From: Pseudomonas mediterranea CFBP 5447
Lineage (GTDB): Bacteria > Pseudomonadota > Gammaproteobacteria > Pseudomonadales > Pseudomonadaceae
Length of the DNA stretch: 64,000 bases
Reading direction: 5' to 3'
NCBI RefSeq assembly: GCF_000774145.1
Contig: NZ_KN322966.1
Location: 104,032-168,031 of the forward strand
A program made the translations under genes and the position numbers. The notes under the pieces were generated by a model that made no database searches, was not told the origin of the DNA, and saw nothing but the letters and a program-made list of their open reading frames with translations. Each line of letters begins with the position of its first letter. Position 1 is the first letter of the stretch. Below, one piece after another: positions 34,520-43,727 of the stretch.

Positions 34520-37500
34520 TCAGGCGTGAGGTTTAGGCTCGTGCTCTTTTTCCATTGGGGCGCGATGCGGGGTGACTTCTTCAGCTTCAGCGGAAGGCTG
34601 GGCTTCGTCGGTCACCGGCGTCGATTCGACCGGGGCAGCTTCGGCTGCGGCTTCAGTCACTGGGGCAGAGGCTGCCTCGACCACTTCCACTGCCGGGGCC
34701 GGCGCGGCAGCGGATGCCTGGGCGGCAGCCTCTTCGGCTTCCTTCTGCAGACGCTCGGCTTCACGCTTGCGACGACGCACTTCGCGCGGATCGTTTGGAG
34801 CGCGGCCGTTCGCGGTCAAGGCGCTGGCGGGTGCAGGCTCCTCGACGGGGGCCGGTGCTTCGGCAACCACAGGGGCCTCGACCACTGGCGCTGGCTCGGC
34901 TGCCTTGACAGGCTCTGGCGTCGGCTCGACCACCGGTGCCGGTGCCGGTGCGGCAGGCTCCGGGTTCCAGTTGAAGGCTGTCTGCTCTTCACGCACAGGT
35001 GCCGCTGCTTTTTCCTCGGTACCCGTTTCAGCAGCCGTTTCAACGGCAGGTTCTGCGGCCACCGTCTGTTCGACGACCGGTGCAGGCTCGACGGCAGCTT
35101 CGGCTTCAGGCTGGGCTTCGCGTGCCGGTGCAACTTCCACTTCTGGCGAAGCAGTCACTTCTACTGGGGTAATGGCTTCGACCACTGGCTTTTCAACCGG
35201 CGCATCTTCCACCGCAGCGGTAGCGCGTTCGGCCTGTTCATTGGCCTGGGCTTCGGCTGGAGCGCTGATGGTGCTGCTGGCAACGGCCGCAGTCACGGCC
35301 AGGCCGGCGGCCAGGTCTGCTGCGCTTGGCGCTTCGGTGGATTCGGACTCTTCCGAGCCTTCGATCACATTACCGTTGGCATCACGCTGGCGCTCACGAC
35401 GGTTGCTACGACGACGCTGGCCACGGGAGCGGCGGCGTGGACGATCGCCTTCGGCGTTGTCCTGGCCGTCTTCCTGCAGTTGCTCCTCGGCATTCAGCAC
35501 TTCTTCTTCGCTGGCAGCGGCGGCAGCCTGCTCGGCGCGTGGTTGACGTTCTTCACGCGGAGGGCGCGGGGCGCGCTCTTCGCGAGGCTGGCGGGCCGGA
35601 CGCTCTTCAGCGGTGGCGGCAGCGGCCGGCGCGGCATCCAGGGGCTCGCGCAGTTCGCGAACACGCTCTTCACGCTCGCCACGAGGCTTGCGATCTTCAC
35701 GCGGGGCGCGCGGTTGACGCTCTTCACGCGGCGGACGTGGTGCACGCTCTTCACGGGCTACGGTCGACACTTCCTCGCGGGCTTCGCGAGGCTGGCGCTC
35801 TTCACGAGGCTCACGTGGTGCGCGTTCTTCACGCGGTGCACGTTCTTCGCGTGGCTTGCGCTCTTCGTCACGACGACCGTTGCGGTTGCGGGTCTGCTGG
35901 CGACCGTTGCGGCGTTCTTCGTTGCGGGCAGGACGCTCGGTGGCGGCCGGCTTGGCGACCACGGCCGGTGCGGCAGGCTCTTCCTTGGTCGCGAACAGGC
36001 TGACCAGCGACTTCACCAGGCCCTTGAACAGGCTTGGCTCAGGCGCGGCGACCGGAGCGGGTGCCGGTGCGACGACTTCGGTCGGAACCGGAGCATTGGC
36101 GCGGGCCGGGGCGGTCTTCACGGCGGCTTCCTGGCGAACCAGGGTGCGGGTGGCGGCAGCCGGCTGGACTTCTTCCACTTCGGCAGCGGCAGCGGCGATC
36201 TCGTAGCTGGACTGGTTGTTGTGGGCTTCCGGGCTGTCGTCGCGCAGGCGCTGGACTTCGAAGTGCGGCGTCTCGAGGTGATCGTTCGGCAGGATCACGA
36301 TGCGGGCGCGGGTGCGCAGTTCGATCTTGGTGATCGAGTTGCGTTTTTCGTTGAGCAGGAACGCCGCCACCGGGATCGGCACCTGGGCGCGGACCTCGGC
36401 GGTGCGGTCTTTCAGGGCTTCTTCTTCGATCAGGCGCAGGATCGCCAGGGACAGCGACTCGACGTCACGGATGATGCCGGTGCCGTTGCAGCGTGGGCAG
36501 ACGATGCCGCTGCTTTCGCCCAGGGATGGACGCAGGCGCTGACGGGACATTTCCAGCAGGCCGAAGCGCGAGATGCGACCGACCTGTACGCGGGCACGAT
36601 CGGCTTCCAGGCACTCACGGACCTTTTCTTCCACGGCGCGCTGGTTCTTGGCCGGCGTCATGTCGATGAAGTCGATGACGATCAGGCCACCGATGTCGCG
36701 CAGGCGCAACTGACGGGCGATTTCCTCGGCCGCTTCAAGGTTGGTCTGCAGGGCGGTTTCTTCGATGTCGCTGCCTTTGGTGGCGCGCGCCGAGTTGATG
36801 TCGATGGACACCAGGGCTTCGGTCGGATCGATGACGATGGAGCCGCCGGACGGCAGTTCGACGACGCGCTGGAAGGCGGTCTCGATCTGGCTTTCGATCT
36901 GGAAACGGTTGAACAGCGGGACGCTGTCTTCGTAGAGCTTGATCTTGCTGGCGTACTGCGGCATCACCTGGCGGATGAAGGTCAGGGCTTCGTCCTGGGC
37001 TTCGACGCTGTCGATCAGCACTTCGCCGATGTCCTGGCGCAGGTAATCGCGGATGGCGCGGATGATGACGTTGCTTTCCTGGTAGATCAGGAACGGCGCG
37101 GAGCGATCCAGCGAGGCTTCCTTGATGGCGGTCCACAGTTGCAGCAGGTAGTCGAGGTCCCACTGCATTTCTTCGCTGCTGCGGCCAAGGCCGGCAGTGC
37201 GCACGATCAGGCCCATGTCGGCCGGGGCAACCAGGCCGTTGAGGGCTTCACGCAGTTCGTTGCGCTCTTCGCCTTCGATGCGGCGGGAGATGCCGCCGGC
37301 ACGCGGGTTGTTCGGCATCAGGACCAGGTAACGGCCGGCCAGGCTGATGAAGGTGGTCAGGGCGGCGCCCTTGTTGCCACGTTCTTCCTTTTCGACCTGG
37401 ACGATGACTTCCTGGCCTTCGCTCAGGACGTCCTTGATGTTGACGCGGCCTTCAGGGGCTTTCTTGAAGTATTCGCGGGAGATTTCTTTGAGGGGCAGGA

Positions 37501-37699
37501 AGCCGTGGCGCTCGGAGCCGAAATCGACAAAGGCAGCCTCAAGGCTTGGTTCGATGCGAGTAATCCGGCCTTTATAGATGTTGGCCTTCTTCTGCTCGCG
37601 TGCACCGGATTCGATATCCAGGTCGTAGAGGCGCTGGCCGTCTACCAGTGCAACACGCAACTCTTCGGGTTGAGTTGCGTTAATCAGCATTCTTTTCAT
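34520..37699 (-). CDS. rne: Ribonuclease E
   Basis: 1059 residues starting at [20 protein letters not shown]; an upstream in-frame start lies in the leader hairpin. The catalytic half has an S1 domain (about 35-120), the DNase I-like core with [12 protein letters not shown] and IVIDFIDM (metal-binding aspartates), and the zinc-link CPRCNGTG near residue 404. The C-terminal half is disordered: an Arg-rich region with repeated EERxPREE blocks (about 600-760, likely RNA-binding), then Ala/Glu/Pro-rich sequence, and a short basic tail near [17 protein letters not shown]. It processes rRNA, tRNA and mRNA and scaffolds a degradosome. Confidence 0.97.
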   Translation of the reverse strand: MKRMLINATQPEELRVALVDGQRLYDLDIESGAREQKKANIYKGRITRIEPSLEAAFVDFGSERHGFLPLKEISREYFKKAPEGRVNIKDVLSEGQEVIVQVEKEERGNKGAALTTFISLAGRYLVLMPNNPRAGGISRRIEGEERNELREALNGLVAPADMGLIVRTAGLGRSSEEMQWDLDYLLQLWTAIKEASLDRSAPFLIYQESNVIIRAIRDYLRQDIGEVLIDSVEAQDEALTFIRQVMPQYASKIKLYEDSVPLFNRFQIESQIETAFQRVVELPSGGSIVIDPTEALVSIDINSARATKGSDIEETALQTNLEAAEEIARQLRLRDIGGLIVIDFIDMTPAKNQRAVEEKVRECLEADRARVQVGRISRFGLLEMSRQRLRPSLGESSGIVCPRCNGTGIIRDVESLSLAILRLIEEEALKDRTAEVRAQVPIPVAAFLLNEKRNSITKIELRTRARIVILPNDHLETPHFEVQRLRDDSPEAHNNQSSYEIAAAAAEVEEVQPAAATRTLVRQEAAVKTAPARANAPVPTEVVAPAPAPVAAPEPSLFKGLVKSLVSLFATKEEPAAPAVVAKPAATERPARNEERRNGRQQTRNRNGRRDEERKPREERAPREERAPREPREERQPREAREEVSTVAREERAPRPPREERQPRAPREDRKPRGEREERVRELREPLDAAPAAAATAEERPARQPREERAPRPPREERQPRAEQAAAAASEEEVLNAEEQLQEDGQDNAEGDRPRRRSRGQRRRSNRRERQRDANGNVIEGSEESESTEAPSAADLAAGLAVTAAVASSTISAPAEAQANEQAERATAAVEDAPVEKPVVEAITPVEVTASPEVEVAPAREAQPEAEAAVEPAPVVEQTVAAEPAVETAAETGTEEKAAAPVREEQTAFNWNPEPAAPAPAPVVEPTPEPVKAAEPAPVVEAPVVAEAPAPVEEPAPASALTANGRAPNDPREVRRRKREAERLQKEAEEAAAQASAAAPAPAVEVVEAASAPVTEAAAEAAPVESTPVTDEAQPSAEAEEVTPHRAPMEKEHEPKPHA

Positions 37700-38332
37700 G
37701 TAGTACCGTCGGTTTCCGGGCTGCCGGAAACGGCGTTCGGCACACACGACTTCTCACGGTCGGTGTCAGGTGCGTCATGGAAGTGGCTGACCACTCCAGT
37801 GTCCAGCGAGTTCGGCCCAATGATGGCGAAGTCGCGACGGACGCGTCCTGCTTGCTGGTACTCAAGCACTCAGTCAGGAGGAGGAATCAACCGGCGTCTG
37901 TGGACGAGATGAAGCGTCTGAAACAAGCCTAGTGCTACACAGTCCGACGGTTGTACATCTCCACCCTACACGTATCCCTGATAATTCGGGTGCTGCCGCG
38001 CGCAGAATCCGCAGCGGGTTGGCATTTACCGTGAGCTCCGGAAAGGGGAGGTCACGCATCATGGCTAAATTAGGCGTTGTTTCCGAAGCTTTCGCCCGGG
38101 GTCGTTCGCAACTGACTGCACTTTGTGAACTGGCCGTGAATGTGGCACGCAAGGCGAGTGAAAACTCTGCTTTGCGGCGTATTTCAGGCCTCATGTCACC
38201 TGCGCTCGTTACACCTGCTAACTCACCGAATCGTGGCAAAAGCCCCGTAGGACGGCCTCTCGTCCTCGTGAATTGCGTTGGTCAGGGCCGGTTTTTGACC
38301 GCTGGTCCGCTGTCCAGCCACTTTTGGCGGCG
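37700..38332 (-). ncRNA. Long rne 5' leader, candidate rne-II-type autoregulatory region
   Basis: From a well-formed minus-strand promoter (38339-38367) to the rne start codon is about 630 nt with no supported gene. It holds several hairpins: GTTTCCGG/CCGGAAAC at 37712-37731, 13 nt before the start codon, and AGGACG/CGTCCT at 38249-38266. RNase E genes in enterics are autoregulated through cleavage of their leader, and a structured motif (rne-II) has been described for Pseudomonas rne leaders. Assignment to that motif is by position only; the exact motif limits are not resolved here. Confidence 0.65.
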
Positions 38333-38338
38333 TTCGCG

Positions 38339-38367
38339 ACTATAGCAGCAATGATTAAGTGCTTCAA
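38339..38367 (-). promoter_or_regulatory. Sigma-70 promoter of rne
   Basis: On the minus strand, TTGAAG (complement of 38362-38367), 17-nt spacer, then TATAGT (complement of 38339-38344). Hexamers and spacing are close to consensus. Predicted transcription start near 38332. Confidence 0.75.
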
Positions 38368-38380
38368 TTCCATAAAAAAT

Positions 38381-38389
38381 TGTTATGAT
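38381..38389 (+). promoter_or_regulatory. Extended -10 promoter of rluC
   Basis: TGTTATGAT is an extended -10 (TGn-TATGAT). The start point would fall near 38396, one base before the rluC ATG. The -35 region is poor (CTTCAA at 38362-38367, the same bases used in complement by the rne -35). The two promoters therefore overlap and face away from each other. Confidence 0.6.
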
Positions 38390-38396
38390 CGCCGGC

Positions 38397-39353
38397 ATGA
38401 CGACTACTGCCCCTTCGACCCCGAGCGTTCAACTGCTCGAGGTCTCGCCGGAATATGCCGGCCAAAGAATCGATAACTTCCTTCTCGCCCGGCTCAAGGG
38501 CGTGCCCAAGACCTTGATTTATCGCATTTTGCGCAAGGGCGAGGTGCGGGTGAACAAAGGCCGGATCAAGCCGGAGTACAAGCTCCAGGTGGGCGATATC
38601 GTGCGCGTGCCGCCGGTTCGCGTGCCCGAGCGCGATGAGCCGGTGCCGGTTGCCCAGGGACTGCTGCAACGCCTGGAAGACTCGATCATCTACGAAGACA
38701 AAGCGCTGATTGTGATCAACAAGCCCGCAGGCATTGCGGTTCATGGCGGCAGCGGCCTGGATTTCGGCGTAATCGAAGCCTTTCGTCAGTTGCGCCCGGA
38801 CGCCAAGGAGCTGGAGTTGGTCCACCGCCTGGACCGCGACACCTCCGGCCTGCTGATGATCGCCAAGAAACGCAGCATGTTGCGCCATCTGCACGAGCAA
38901 TTGCGCGGTGACGGCATCGACAAGCGCTACATGGCGCTGGTGCGGGGGCATTGGGCGACGTCCATCAAGCAGGTCCGTGCGCCGTTGCTCAAGAGCAACC
39001 TGCGTTCCGGCGAGCGCATGGTCGAAGTCAACGACGAAGGCAAGGACGCGCTCACCGTGTTCAAGGTGCTGCGGCGCTTCGGCGACTTCGCCACCATGGT
39101 CGAGGCCAAGCCGGTGACCGGTCGTACCCACCAGATTCGTGTCCATACATTACATGCCGGTCATTGCATCGCCGGTGACCCCAAATACGGGGACGACGAT
39201 TTCACTCGGGAGATCCGGGATCTGGGCGGAAAACGCCTCTTTCTGCATGCCTATATGCTCACGGTTCCACTGCCCGATGGGGGTGAACTGAAGTTGCAGG
39301 CACCCGTGGACGCCATGTGGGCCAAGACTGTGGAGCGATTGAGTGCACCCTGA
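38397..39353 (+). CDS. rluC: 23S rRNA pseudouridine synthase RluC
   Basis: 318 residues. An S4 RNA-binding domain (about 18-75; [20 protein letters not shown]) is followed by the pseudouridine synthase domain, with catalytic Asp in [14 protein letters not shown] (about residue 145) and [11 protein letters not shown]. RluC modifies 23S rRNA at three uridines in the 955-2580 range (E. coli numbering). No Shine-Dalgarno precedes the ATG, and the predicted transcript starts almost at the ATG, so it may be leaderless. It overlaps the next gene by 11 nt. Confidence 0.95.
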   Translation: MTTTAPSTPSVQLLEVSPEYAGQRIDNFLLARLKGVPKTLIYRILRKGEVRVNKGRIKPEYKLQVGDIVRVPPVRVPERDEPVPVAQGLLQRLEDSIIYEDKALIVINKPAGIAVHGGSGLDFGVIEAFRQLRPDAKELELVHRLDRDTSGLLMIAKKRSMLRHLHEQLRGDGIDKRYMALVRGHWATSIKQVRAPLLKSNLRSGERMVEVNDEGKDALTVFKVLRRFGDFATMVEAKPVTGRTHQIRVHTLHAGHCIAGDPKYGDDDFTREIRDLGGKRLFLHAYMLTVPLPDGGELKLQAPVDAMWAKTVERLSAP

Positions 39354-40005
39354 CTACAAACTTCTGATCTTCGATTGGGACGGCACTCTGGCCAATTCCA
39401 TCGGTCGGATCGTGGAGTCGATGCATGTCGCGTCCGATCGTACGGGTTTTGCCAGGCGCGATGACTTCGCGGTAAAAGGCATCATCGGTCTCGGATTGCC
39501 GGAAGCGATTCGCAGCCTGTATCCGGAGATCGATGACGAGGCGCTGGTGGTTTTTCGCCAGCATTATGCCGACCACTACATTGCCCTTGAGGCTGAGCCG
39601 TCGCCGTTGTTCGAGGGCGTGGCAGATACGCTCGGGGCGTTGCGGGCGGAGGGGTATCACCTGGCTGTTGCTACCGGGAAGGCCCGTCGCGGACTGGATC
39701 GGGTGCTGAAGGCTCATGGTTGGGATGATTATTTCGATATCACCCGCGCCGCCGATGAGACCGCCAGCAAGCCGCACCCGCTGATGCTCGAGCAGATCCT
39801 GGCGCATTGCGAGGTGCGCCCGGAGCAGGCGCTGATGGTGGGGGACTCGTCGTTCGATCTGCAAATGGCCCGCAATGCCGGCATGGGCTCGGTGGCTGTC
39901 AGCTACGGCGCGCAGACAATCGAGGCCCTGAAGGCATTCGAGCCGCGACTGGCGATCGACCATTTTCCTGAATTGCACGCCTGGCTGAGCCGGCACACCG
40001 ATTAA
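39343..40005 (+). CDS. HAD-superfamily hydrolase (Gph/PGP-like)
   Basis: 220 residues from a GTG start inside rluC. HAD motifs: [13 protein letters not shown] (motif I, nucleophile Asp), [14 protein letters not shown] (motif II region), and [21 protein letters not shown] (motif IV), with a helical cap between. It is phosphoglycolate-phosphatase-like; the substrate is not determined. It corresponds to PA2974. Confidence 0.92.
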   Translation: MHPDYKLLIFDWDGTLANSIGRIVESMHVASDRTGFARRDDFAVKGIIGLGLPEAIRSLYPEIDDEALVVFRQHYADHYIALEAEPSPLFEGVADTLGALRAEGYHLAVATGKARRGLDRVLKAHGWDDYFDITRAADETASKPHPLMLEQILAHCEVRPEQALMVGDSSFDLQMARNAGMGSVAVSYGAQTIEALKAFEPRLAIDHFPELHAWLSRHTD

Positions 40006-40025
40006 TTTTGTTGAAGGATGCAAGT

Positions 40026-41015
40026 ATGACCGATGAATGGAAGGCACCGGCCAAGGCAAGCGCTGACAACGGTGACGACAAGAGCTGGAAGTTGCTGGAA
40101 AAGACCCTGCTGGCGGGGGTGGAGGAACAGCGTCGTGCGCGCCGCTGGGGAATCTTCTTCAAATGCCTGGTCTTTATTTATCTTTTCGTCGGGCTGGGGG
40201 TCATCATCCAGGCGATCGATATGAAGAAGAATCCCGGTACTGGTTCGGCGTACACGGCGGTGATCGATATCGAGGGCATGATTGCGGACAAGGAGGCGGC
40301 GAGCGCGGACAATATCATCGGTAGCTTGCGGGCCGCGTTCGAGGATTCGAAAGTCAAAGGGGTGGTGCTGCGCATCAACAGTCCGGGCGGCAGCCCGGTG
40401 CAGGCGGGCTACGTCTATGACGAGATCGTTCGCCTGCGTGCGGCGCATCCGGATATCAAAGTCTATGCGGTGATCGCCGACCTTGGTGCCTCCGGTGCTT
40501 ATTACATCGCCAGTGCGGCGGATCAGGTCTATGCCGACAAGGCCAGCCTGGTAGGGTCCATTGGCGTGACGGCGGCCGGTTACGGCTTCGTCGAGACCCT
40601 GGACAAGCTCGGTATCGAGCGTCGGGTCTACACCGCCGGTGAGCATAAGTCGTTCCTCGATCCTTTCCAGCCGCAGAAGCCGGAAGAAATCGCTTTCTGG
40701 CAAGGTGTGCTCGATACGACCCACAAGCAGTTCATCGCCAGCGTCAAGAAAGGGCGGGGTGACCGGCTCAAGGACAAGGATCATCCGGAGCTGTTCTCCG
40801 GTCTGGTCTGGTCCGGAGAGCAGGCCTTGTCCCTGGGCTTGATCGATGGCTTGGGCAGTGCCAGTTCGGTGGCGCGGGATGTGATCGGCGAGAAGGAGCT
40901 GGTGGACTTCACCGTCGAAGAGTCGCCGCTCGACCGGTTCTCGAAGAAGCTGGGGGCGAGCATCGCCGAGCGCCTGGCGATGTGGATGGGGTTCCAGGGC
41001 CCGGCATTGCGCTAA
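40026..41015 (+). CDS. sppA: S49-family signal peptide peptidase SppA
   Basis: 329 residues, the short SppA form. One transmembrane segment (about 45-65, FFKCLVFIYLFVGLGVIIQ) is followed by a periplasmic serine peptidase domain with VVLRINSPGGSPVQAG, the catalytic-Ser region DLGASGAYYIASAADQVYA and a conserved Lys in GEHKSFLDPF. It degrades leftover signal peptides in the inner membrane. GAAGGA at 40013-40018 supports the start. Confidence 0.93.
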   Translation: MTDEWKAPAKASADNGDDKSWKLLEKTLLAGVEEQRRARRWGIFFKCLVFIYLFVGLGVIIQAIDMKKNPGTGSAYTAVIDIEGMIADKEAASADNIIGSLRAAFEDSKVKGVVLRINSPGGSPVQAGYVYDEIVRLRAAHPDIKVYAVIADLGASGAYYIASAADQVYADKASLVGSIGVTAAGYGFVETLDKLGIERRVYTAGEHKSFLDPFQPQKPEEIAFWQGVLDTTHKQFIASVKKGRGDRLKDKDHPELFSGLVWSGEQALSLGLIDGLGSASSVARDVIGEKELVDFTVEESPLDRFSKKLGASIAERLAMWMGFQGPALR

Positions 41016-41020
41016 CCCGC

Positions 41021-41599
41021 TCAGGGTACTTGCACGCGCTCCGCCAGCAACATATCCACAAGGCGGATCAAGGGCAGGCCGATCAGGCTGGTGGCGTCGG
41101 GACCTTCGGTGCTCTGGAACAGGCTCACCCCCAGACCCTCGGCCTTGAAGCTGCCAGCGCAGTCATAAGGCTGTTCGATCCGCAGGTAGCGCTCGACCCG
41201 TTCCGGGTCGAGCGTGCGCATGTTGACCGTAAAAGGCACGCAATCGACCTGGCAGGCGCCGGTCTGGCTGTTGAGCAGTGCCAGGCCAGTGAGGAACGTG
41301 ACCTGGGCCCCGCTGGCGGCCAGCAGTTGTTCGCGGGCATTTTCGAAGGTGTGGGGTTTGCCGAGGATGCGCTCGCCGAGCACGGCGACCTGGTCCGAGC
41401 CGATGATCAGGTGTGACGGGTGGCTCCCGGCCAATGCCAGGGCTTTTTCCCGGGCCAGGCGTTTTACCAGCTCCTGGGCGGGCTCGCCGGGGCGGTGGCT
41501 TTCGTCGATATCCGGCGAGCTGCAGACGAATGGTAGCCCCAGGCGGGTGAGCAATTCCCGGCGGTAGACCGAGCTGGAGGCAAGTAATAAAGGCAGCAT
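41021..41599 (-). CDS. Maf-family nucleotide pyrophosphatase
   Basis: 192 residues from MLPLLLASSSVYRREL, a typical Maf/YceF N-terminus (SSS..R.ELL); two earlier in-frame starts are less well placed relative to GGAG. Conserved EKALALAG-type text (REKALALAGSHPSHLIIGSDQVAVL, split) and the central Asp fit the family, which hydrolyses non-canonical or methylated NTPs. It is convergent with sppA and corresponds to PA2972. Confidence 0.92.
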   Translation of the reverse strand: MLPLLLASSSVYRRELLTRLGLPFVCSSPDIDESHRPGEPAQELVKRLAREKALALAGSHPSHLIIGSDQVAVLGERILGKPHTFENAREQLLAASGAQVTFLTGLALLNSQTGACQVDCVPFTVNMRTLDPERVERYLRIEQPYDCAGSFKAEGLGVSLFQSTEGPDATSLIGLPLIRLVDMLLAERVQVP

Positions 41600-41627
41600 G
41601 GGCATCTCCAAAAGTCGGAGCTAAATT

Positions 41628-41793
41628 CTAGCGTCCTGTCTCGGAAATAAGCTGTTCATTTTTGGCGGCGTCTTGGGCGCCCGGCCGGCGTTGCCACTCC
41701 TCGCCATAGCCCTGCTATGACTCGTCGCGGCGCCTTGGCCGAACACCCAAGCCACTCGCCAAAAGAGAACGTATTTCCGAGACAGGACGCTAG
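41628..41793. mobile_element. 166-bp palindromic element (MITE-like)
   Basis: Perfect 22-bp terminal inverted repeats: CTAGCGTCCTGTCTCGGAAA plus TA at 41628-41649 and its complement at 41772-41793. The interior continues as an imperfect palindrome (TTTTGGCG, CTTGGG and CGGCC blocks pair) with central hairpin CATAG-CCCTG-CTATG at 41705-41719. No coding capacity. It separates the divergent maf and yceD genes and ends 37 nt before the yceD promoter. It has MITE structure, but no transposase source was identified and no clear target duplication was seen beyond the CTAG ends. Confidence 0.75.
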
Positions 41794-41829
41794 CGAGGCG
41801 CGCAAGCGACGGACAGGGCTGAATTTCCT

Positions 41830-41857
41830 TTGACATGGGCGGGTGCATCCCTATAAT
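41830..41857 (+). promoter_or_regulatory. Consensus sigma-70 promoter of yceD-rpmF-plsX
   Basis: TTGACA at 41830-41835, 16-nt spacer, TATAAT at 41852-41857. Both hexamers are perfect consensus. The start point should be near 41864, so the yceD mRNA has a 5' leader of only about 2-4 nt. Confidence 0.92.
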
Positions 41858-41866
41858 GCTGCGCCT

Positions 41867-42394
41867 ATGTTGAATGACCCGATTCCACCTCACGTTGACC
41901 CGCGCAAATTGGCTGATCGTGGCACCACCCTTCAAGGTGAGCTGCTGCTGGCCGATTTGAAGAGACTCTGCGACCCGCTTTCCGATGATGTCGGTACGGT
42001 CCAGGCCAAATTCGTTTTTGAACGAGATGAACGTAAATCTGTGGTGATCCACAGCTTTATCGACACTGAAGTCAAAATGGTTTGCCAGCGTTGTCTTGAG
42101 CTGGTCACCCTGCCGATCCACAGCGAATGCAGTTACGCCGTGGTGAAGGAGGGTGCGAATACCCAGTCGTTGCCGAAAGGTTATGACGTGCTGGAACTGG
42201 GCGAAGATCCATTGGATCTGCAGTCACTGATCGAGGAGGAGCTTCTGCTCGCCTTGCCCATTGTGCCTGCTCATCATCCGGAAGAATGCCAGCAGCCGGC
42301 GGGAGCAGATGAGCCCGAACCGAGCGAGGACGAGGTAACGCGGTCCAACCCGTTCAGTGTATTGGCGCAGTTAAAGCGTGACCCAAACGTTTAG
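41867..42394 (+). CDS. YceD/DUF177 family protein
   Basis: 175 residues, linked in bacteria to 23S rRNA maturation and encoded with rpmF. The CQRCLELVTLPI motif (CxxC) near residue 75 and the DLQSLIEEELLLALPIVPAH segment are diagnostic. ATG 41867 has no Shine-Dalgarno and lies about 3 nt after the predicted transcription start, suggesting leaderless translation. It is 13 nt before rpmF. Confidence 0.94.
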   Translation: MLNDPIPPHVDPRKLADRGTTLQGELLLADLKRLCDPLSDDVGTVQAKFVFERDERKSVVIHSFIDTEVKMVCQRCLELVTLPIHSECSYAVVKEGANTQSLPKGYDVLELGEDPLDLQSLIEEELLLALPIVPAHHPEECQQPAGADEPEPSEDEVTRSNPFSVLAQLKRDPNV

Positions 42395-42407
42395 GAGTTA
42401 ATCAATT

Positions 42408-42590
42408 ATGGCTGTTCAGCAGAACAAAAAATCCCGCTCTGCCCGTGACATGCGCCGTTCGCACGACGCTCTCGAGGCTAGCACCCTGTCTGTAGAAAAA
42501 ACCACCGGTGAAGTTCACCTGCGTCACCACGTATCGCCAGAAGGCGTATACCGTGGTCGTAAAGTGATCGACAAGGGCGCTGACGAGTAA
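42408..42590 (+). CDS. rpmF: 50S ribosomal protein L32
   Basis: 60 residues, [20 protein letters not shown]..., the standard bacterial L32 length and N-terminus. The C-terminal part lacks the CxxC zinc motif of zinc-binding L32 forms ([17 protein letters not shown]), as in other gammaproteobacteria. A TAGGAG site precedes the start. Confidence 0.98.
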
Positions 42591-42593
42591 TCC

Positions 42594-43604
42594 TTGTCCG
42601 CTCAAGTCATCGCAATTGACGCAATGGGCGGGGACTTCGGTCCCCGCAGCATTGTTCAGGCCAGCCTTGCTTGCCTGAATGCAACACCCTCGCTGCACCT
42701 GACCCTCGTCGGTCAACCCTCCCTCCTTGAAGAAATGCTCAGCGGCCAGACGGCTGTGGATCGCGCGCGCCTGACGATTACCCCGGCGTCCGAAGTCATC
42801 ACCATGGACGAAAAGCCGGCCCAGGCCTTGCGCAGCAAGTCTGACGCGTCGATGCGGGTGGCCCTTGAGCTGTTGCGCGATGACAAGGTCCAGGCCTGTG
42901 TCAGTGCCGGGAATACCGGGGCGCTGATGGCACTGTCGCGCTACGTGCTCAAGACCCTGCCGGGCATCGACCGGCCGGCAATGGTCGCGGCAATCCCGAC
43001 CCGAACGGGTTTTTGCCAGCTGCTGGACCTGGGGGCCAATGTCGATTGCAGCGCCGAGCACCTGCTGCAATTTGCGGTGATGGGTTCGGTGGCGGCTGAA
43101 ACCCTCGGTATCGCGCGCCCCCGCGTGGCGCTGCTGAATATCGGAACCGAAGACATCAAGGGCAACCAGCAGGTCAAGTTGGCTGCCACGTTGTTGCAGG
43201 GCGCCAGGGGAATCAACTACATCGGTTTTGTCGAGGGCGACGGTGTGTACCGGGGCGAGGCGGACGTGGTGGTGTGCGACGGCTTCGTCGGCAACATCCT
43301 GCTCAAGTCCAGCGAAGGCCTGGCAACCATGATCGGCGAGCGGATCGAGAGCCTGTTCCGGCAGAGCCTGGCCTCGCGGATGGTGGGTGCCCTGGCGTTG
43401 CCCTTGATGCGTCGCCTGCAGGCTGATCTGGCGCCGGCGCGGCATAACGGGGCCAGTTTTCTCGGGTTGCAGGGTATTGTGATCAAGAGTCATGGTTCGG
43501 CGGGTGTGCAGGGCTTTCAAAGCGCTATCAACCGGGCCGTGATCGAAATCCAGGAAAACCTGCCCGAGCGCCTCCATGGTCGCCTCGAAGATTTGTTAAC
43601 TTAG
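42594..43604 (+). CDS. plsX: Phosphate acyltransferase PlsX
   Basis: 336 residues from a TTG start 3 nt after rpmF ([18 protein letters not shown]). Further signature text is [33 protein letters not shown] and NHGxSxxLGLxG-like [18 protein letters not shown]. PlsX makes acyl-phosphate from acyl-ACP for phospholipid synthesis. The start lacks a strong Shine-Dalgarno, so translation may be coupled to rpmF. Confidence 0.96.
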   Translation: MSAQVIAIDAMGGDFGPRSIVQASLACLNATPSLHLTLVGQPSLLEEMLSGQTAVDRARLTITPASEVITMDEKPAQALRSKSDASMRVALELLRDDKVQACVSAGNTGALMALSRYVLKTLPGIDRPAMVAAIPTRTGFCQLLDLGANVDCSAEHLLQFAVMGSVAAETLGIARPRVALLNIGTEDIKGNQQVKLAATLLQGARGINYIGFVEGDGVYRGEADVVVCDGFVGNILLKSSEGLATMIGERIESLFRQSLASRMVGALALPLMRRLQADLAPARHNGASFLGLQGIVIKSHGSAGVQGFQSAINRAVIEIQENLPERLHGRLEDLLT

Positions 43605-43673
43605 GCGTTTTCGTCCGACAATGCTTAAATGTGACCGGTCGGTTCAACCGGCCATCCAACTGTCAGTTTCCTA

Positions 43674-43697
43674 GCGCCCCAAGGGGCGTCAATTTTT
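43674..43697 (+). terminator. Hairpin with T run between plsX and fabD
   Basis: CGCCCC-AA-GGGGCG hairpin followed by TCAATTTTT. An upstream hairpin around 43632-43652 (CCGGT/ACCGG) is also present. These may give partial termination between plsX and fabD. Confidence 0.55.
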
Positions 43698-43727
43698 GAC
43701 GACAAGATCATTAGGGGCTTTGTTTTC

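Noticed and set aside
34514..37912. 1132-codon open frame on the plus strand opposite rne
   Set aside because: It is the shadow of GC-rich, codon-biased rne; the translation is low-complexity and Arg/Gly-rich with no family features, while the minus strand encodes a clear RNase E.
37874..38345. Two opposed frames of over 120 codons within the rne leader
   Set aside because: No ribosome sites and no family match; they overlap each other and the structured leader, so RNA function is more likely.
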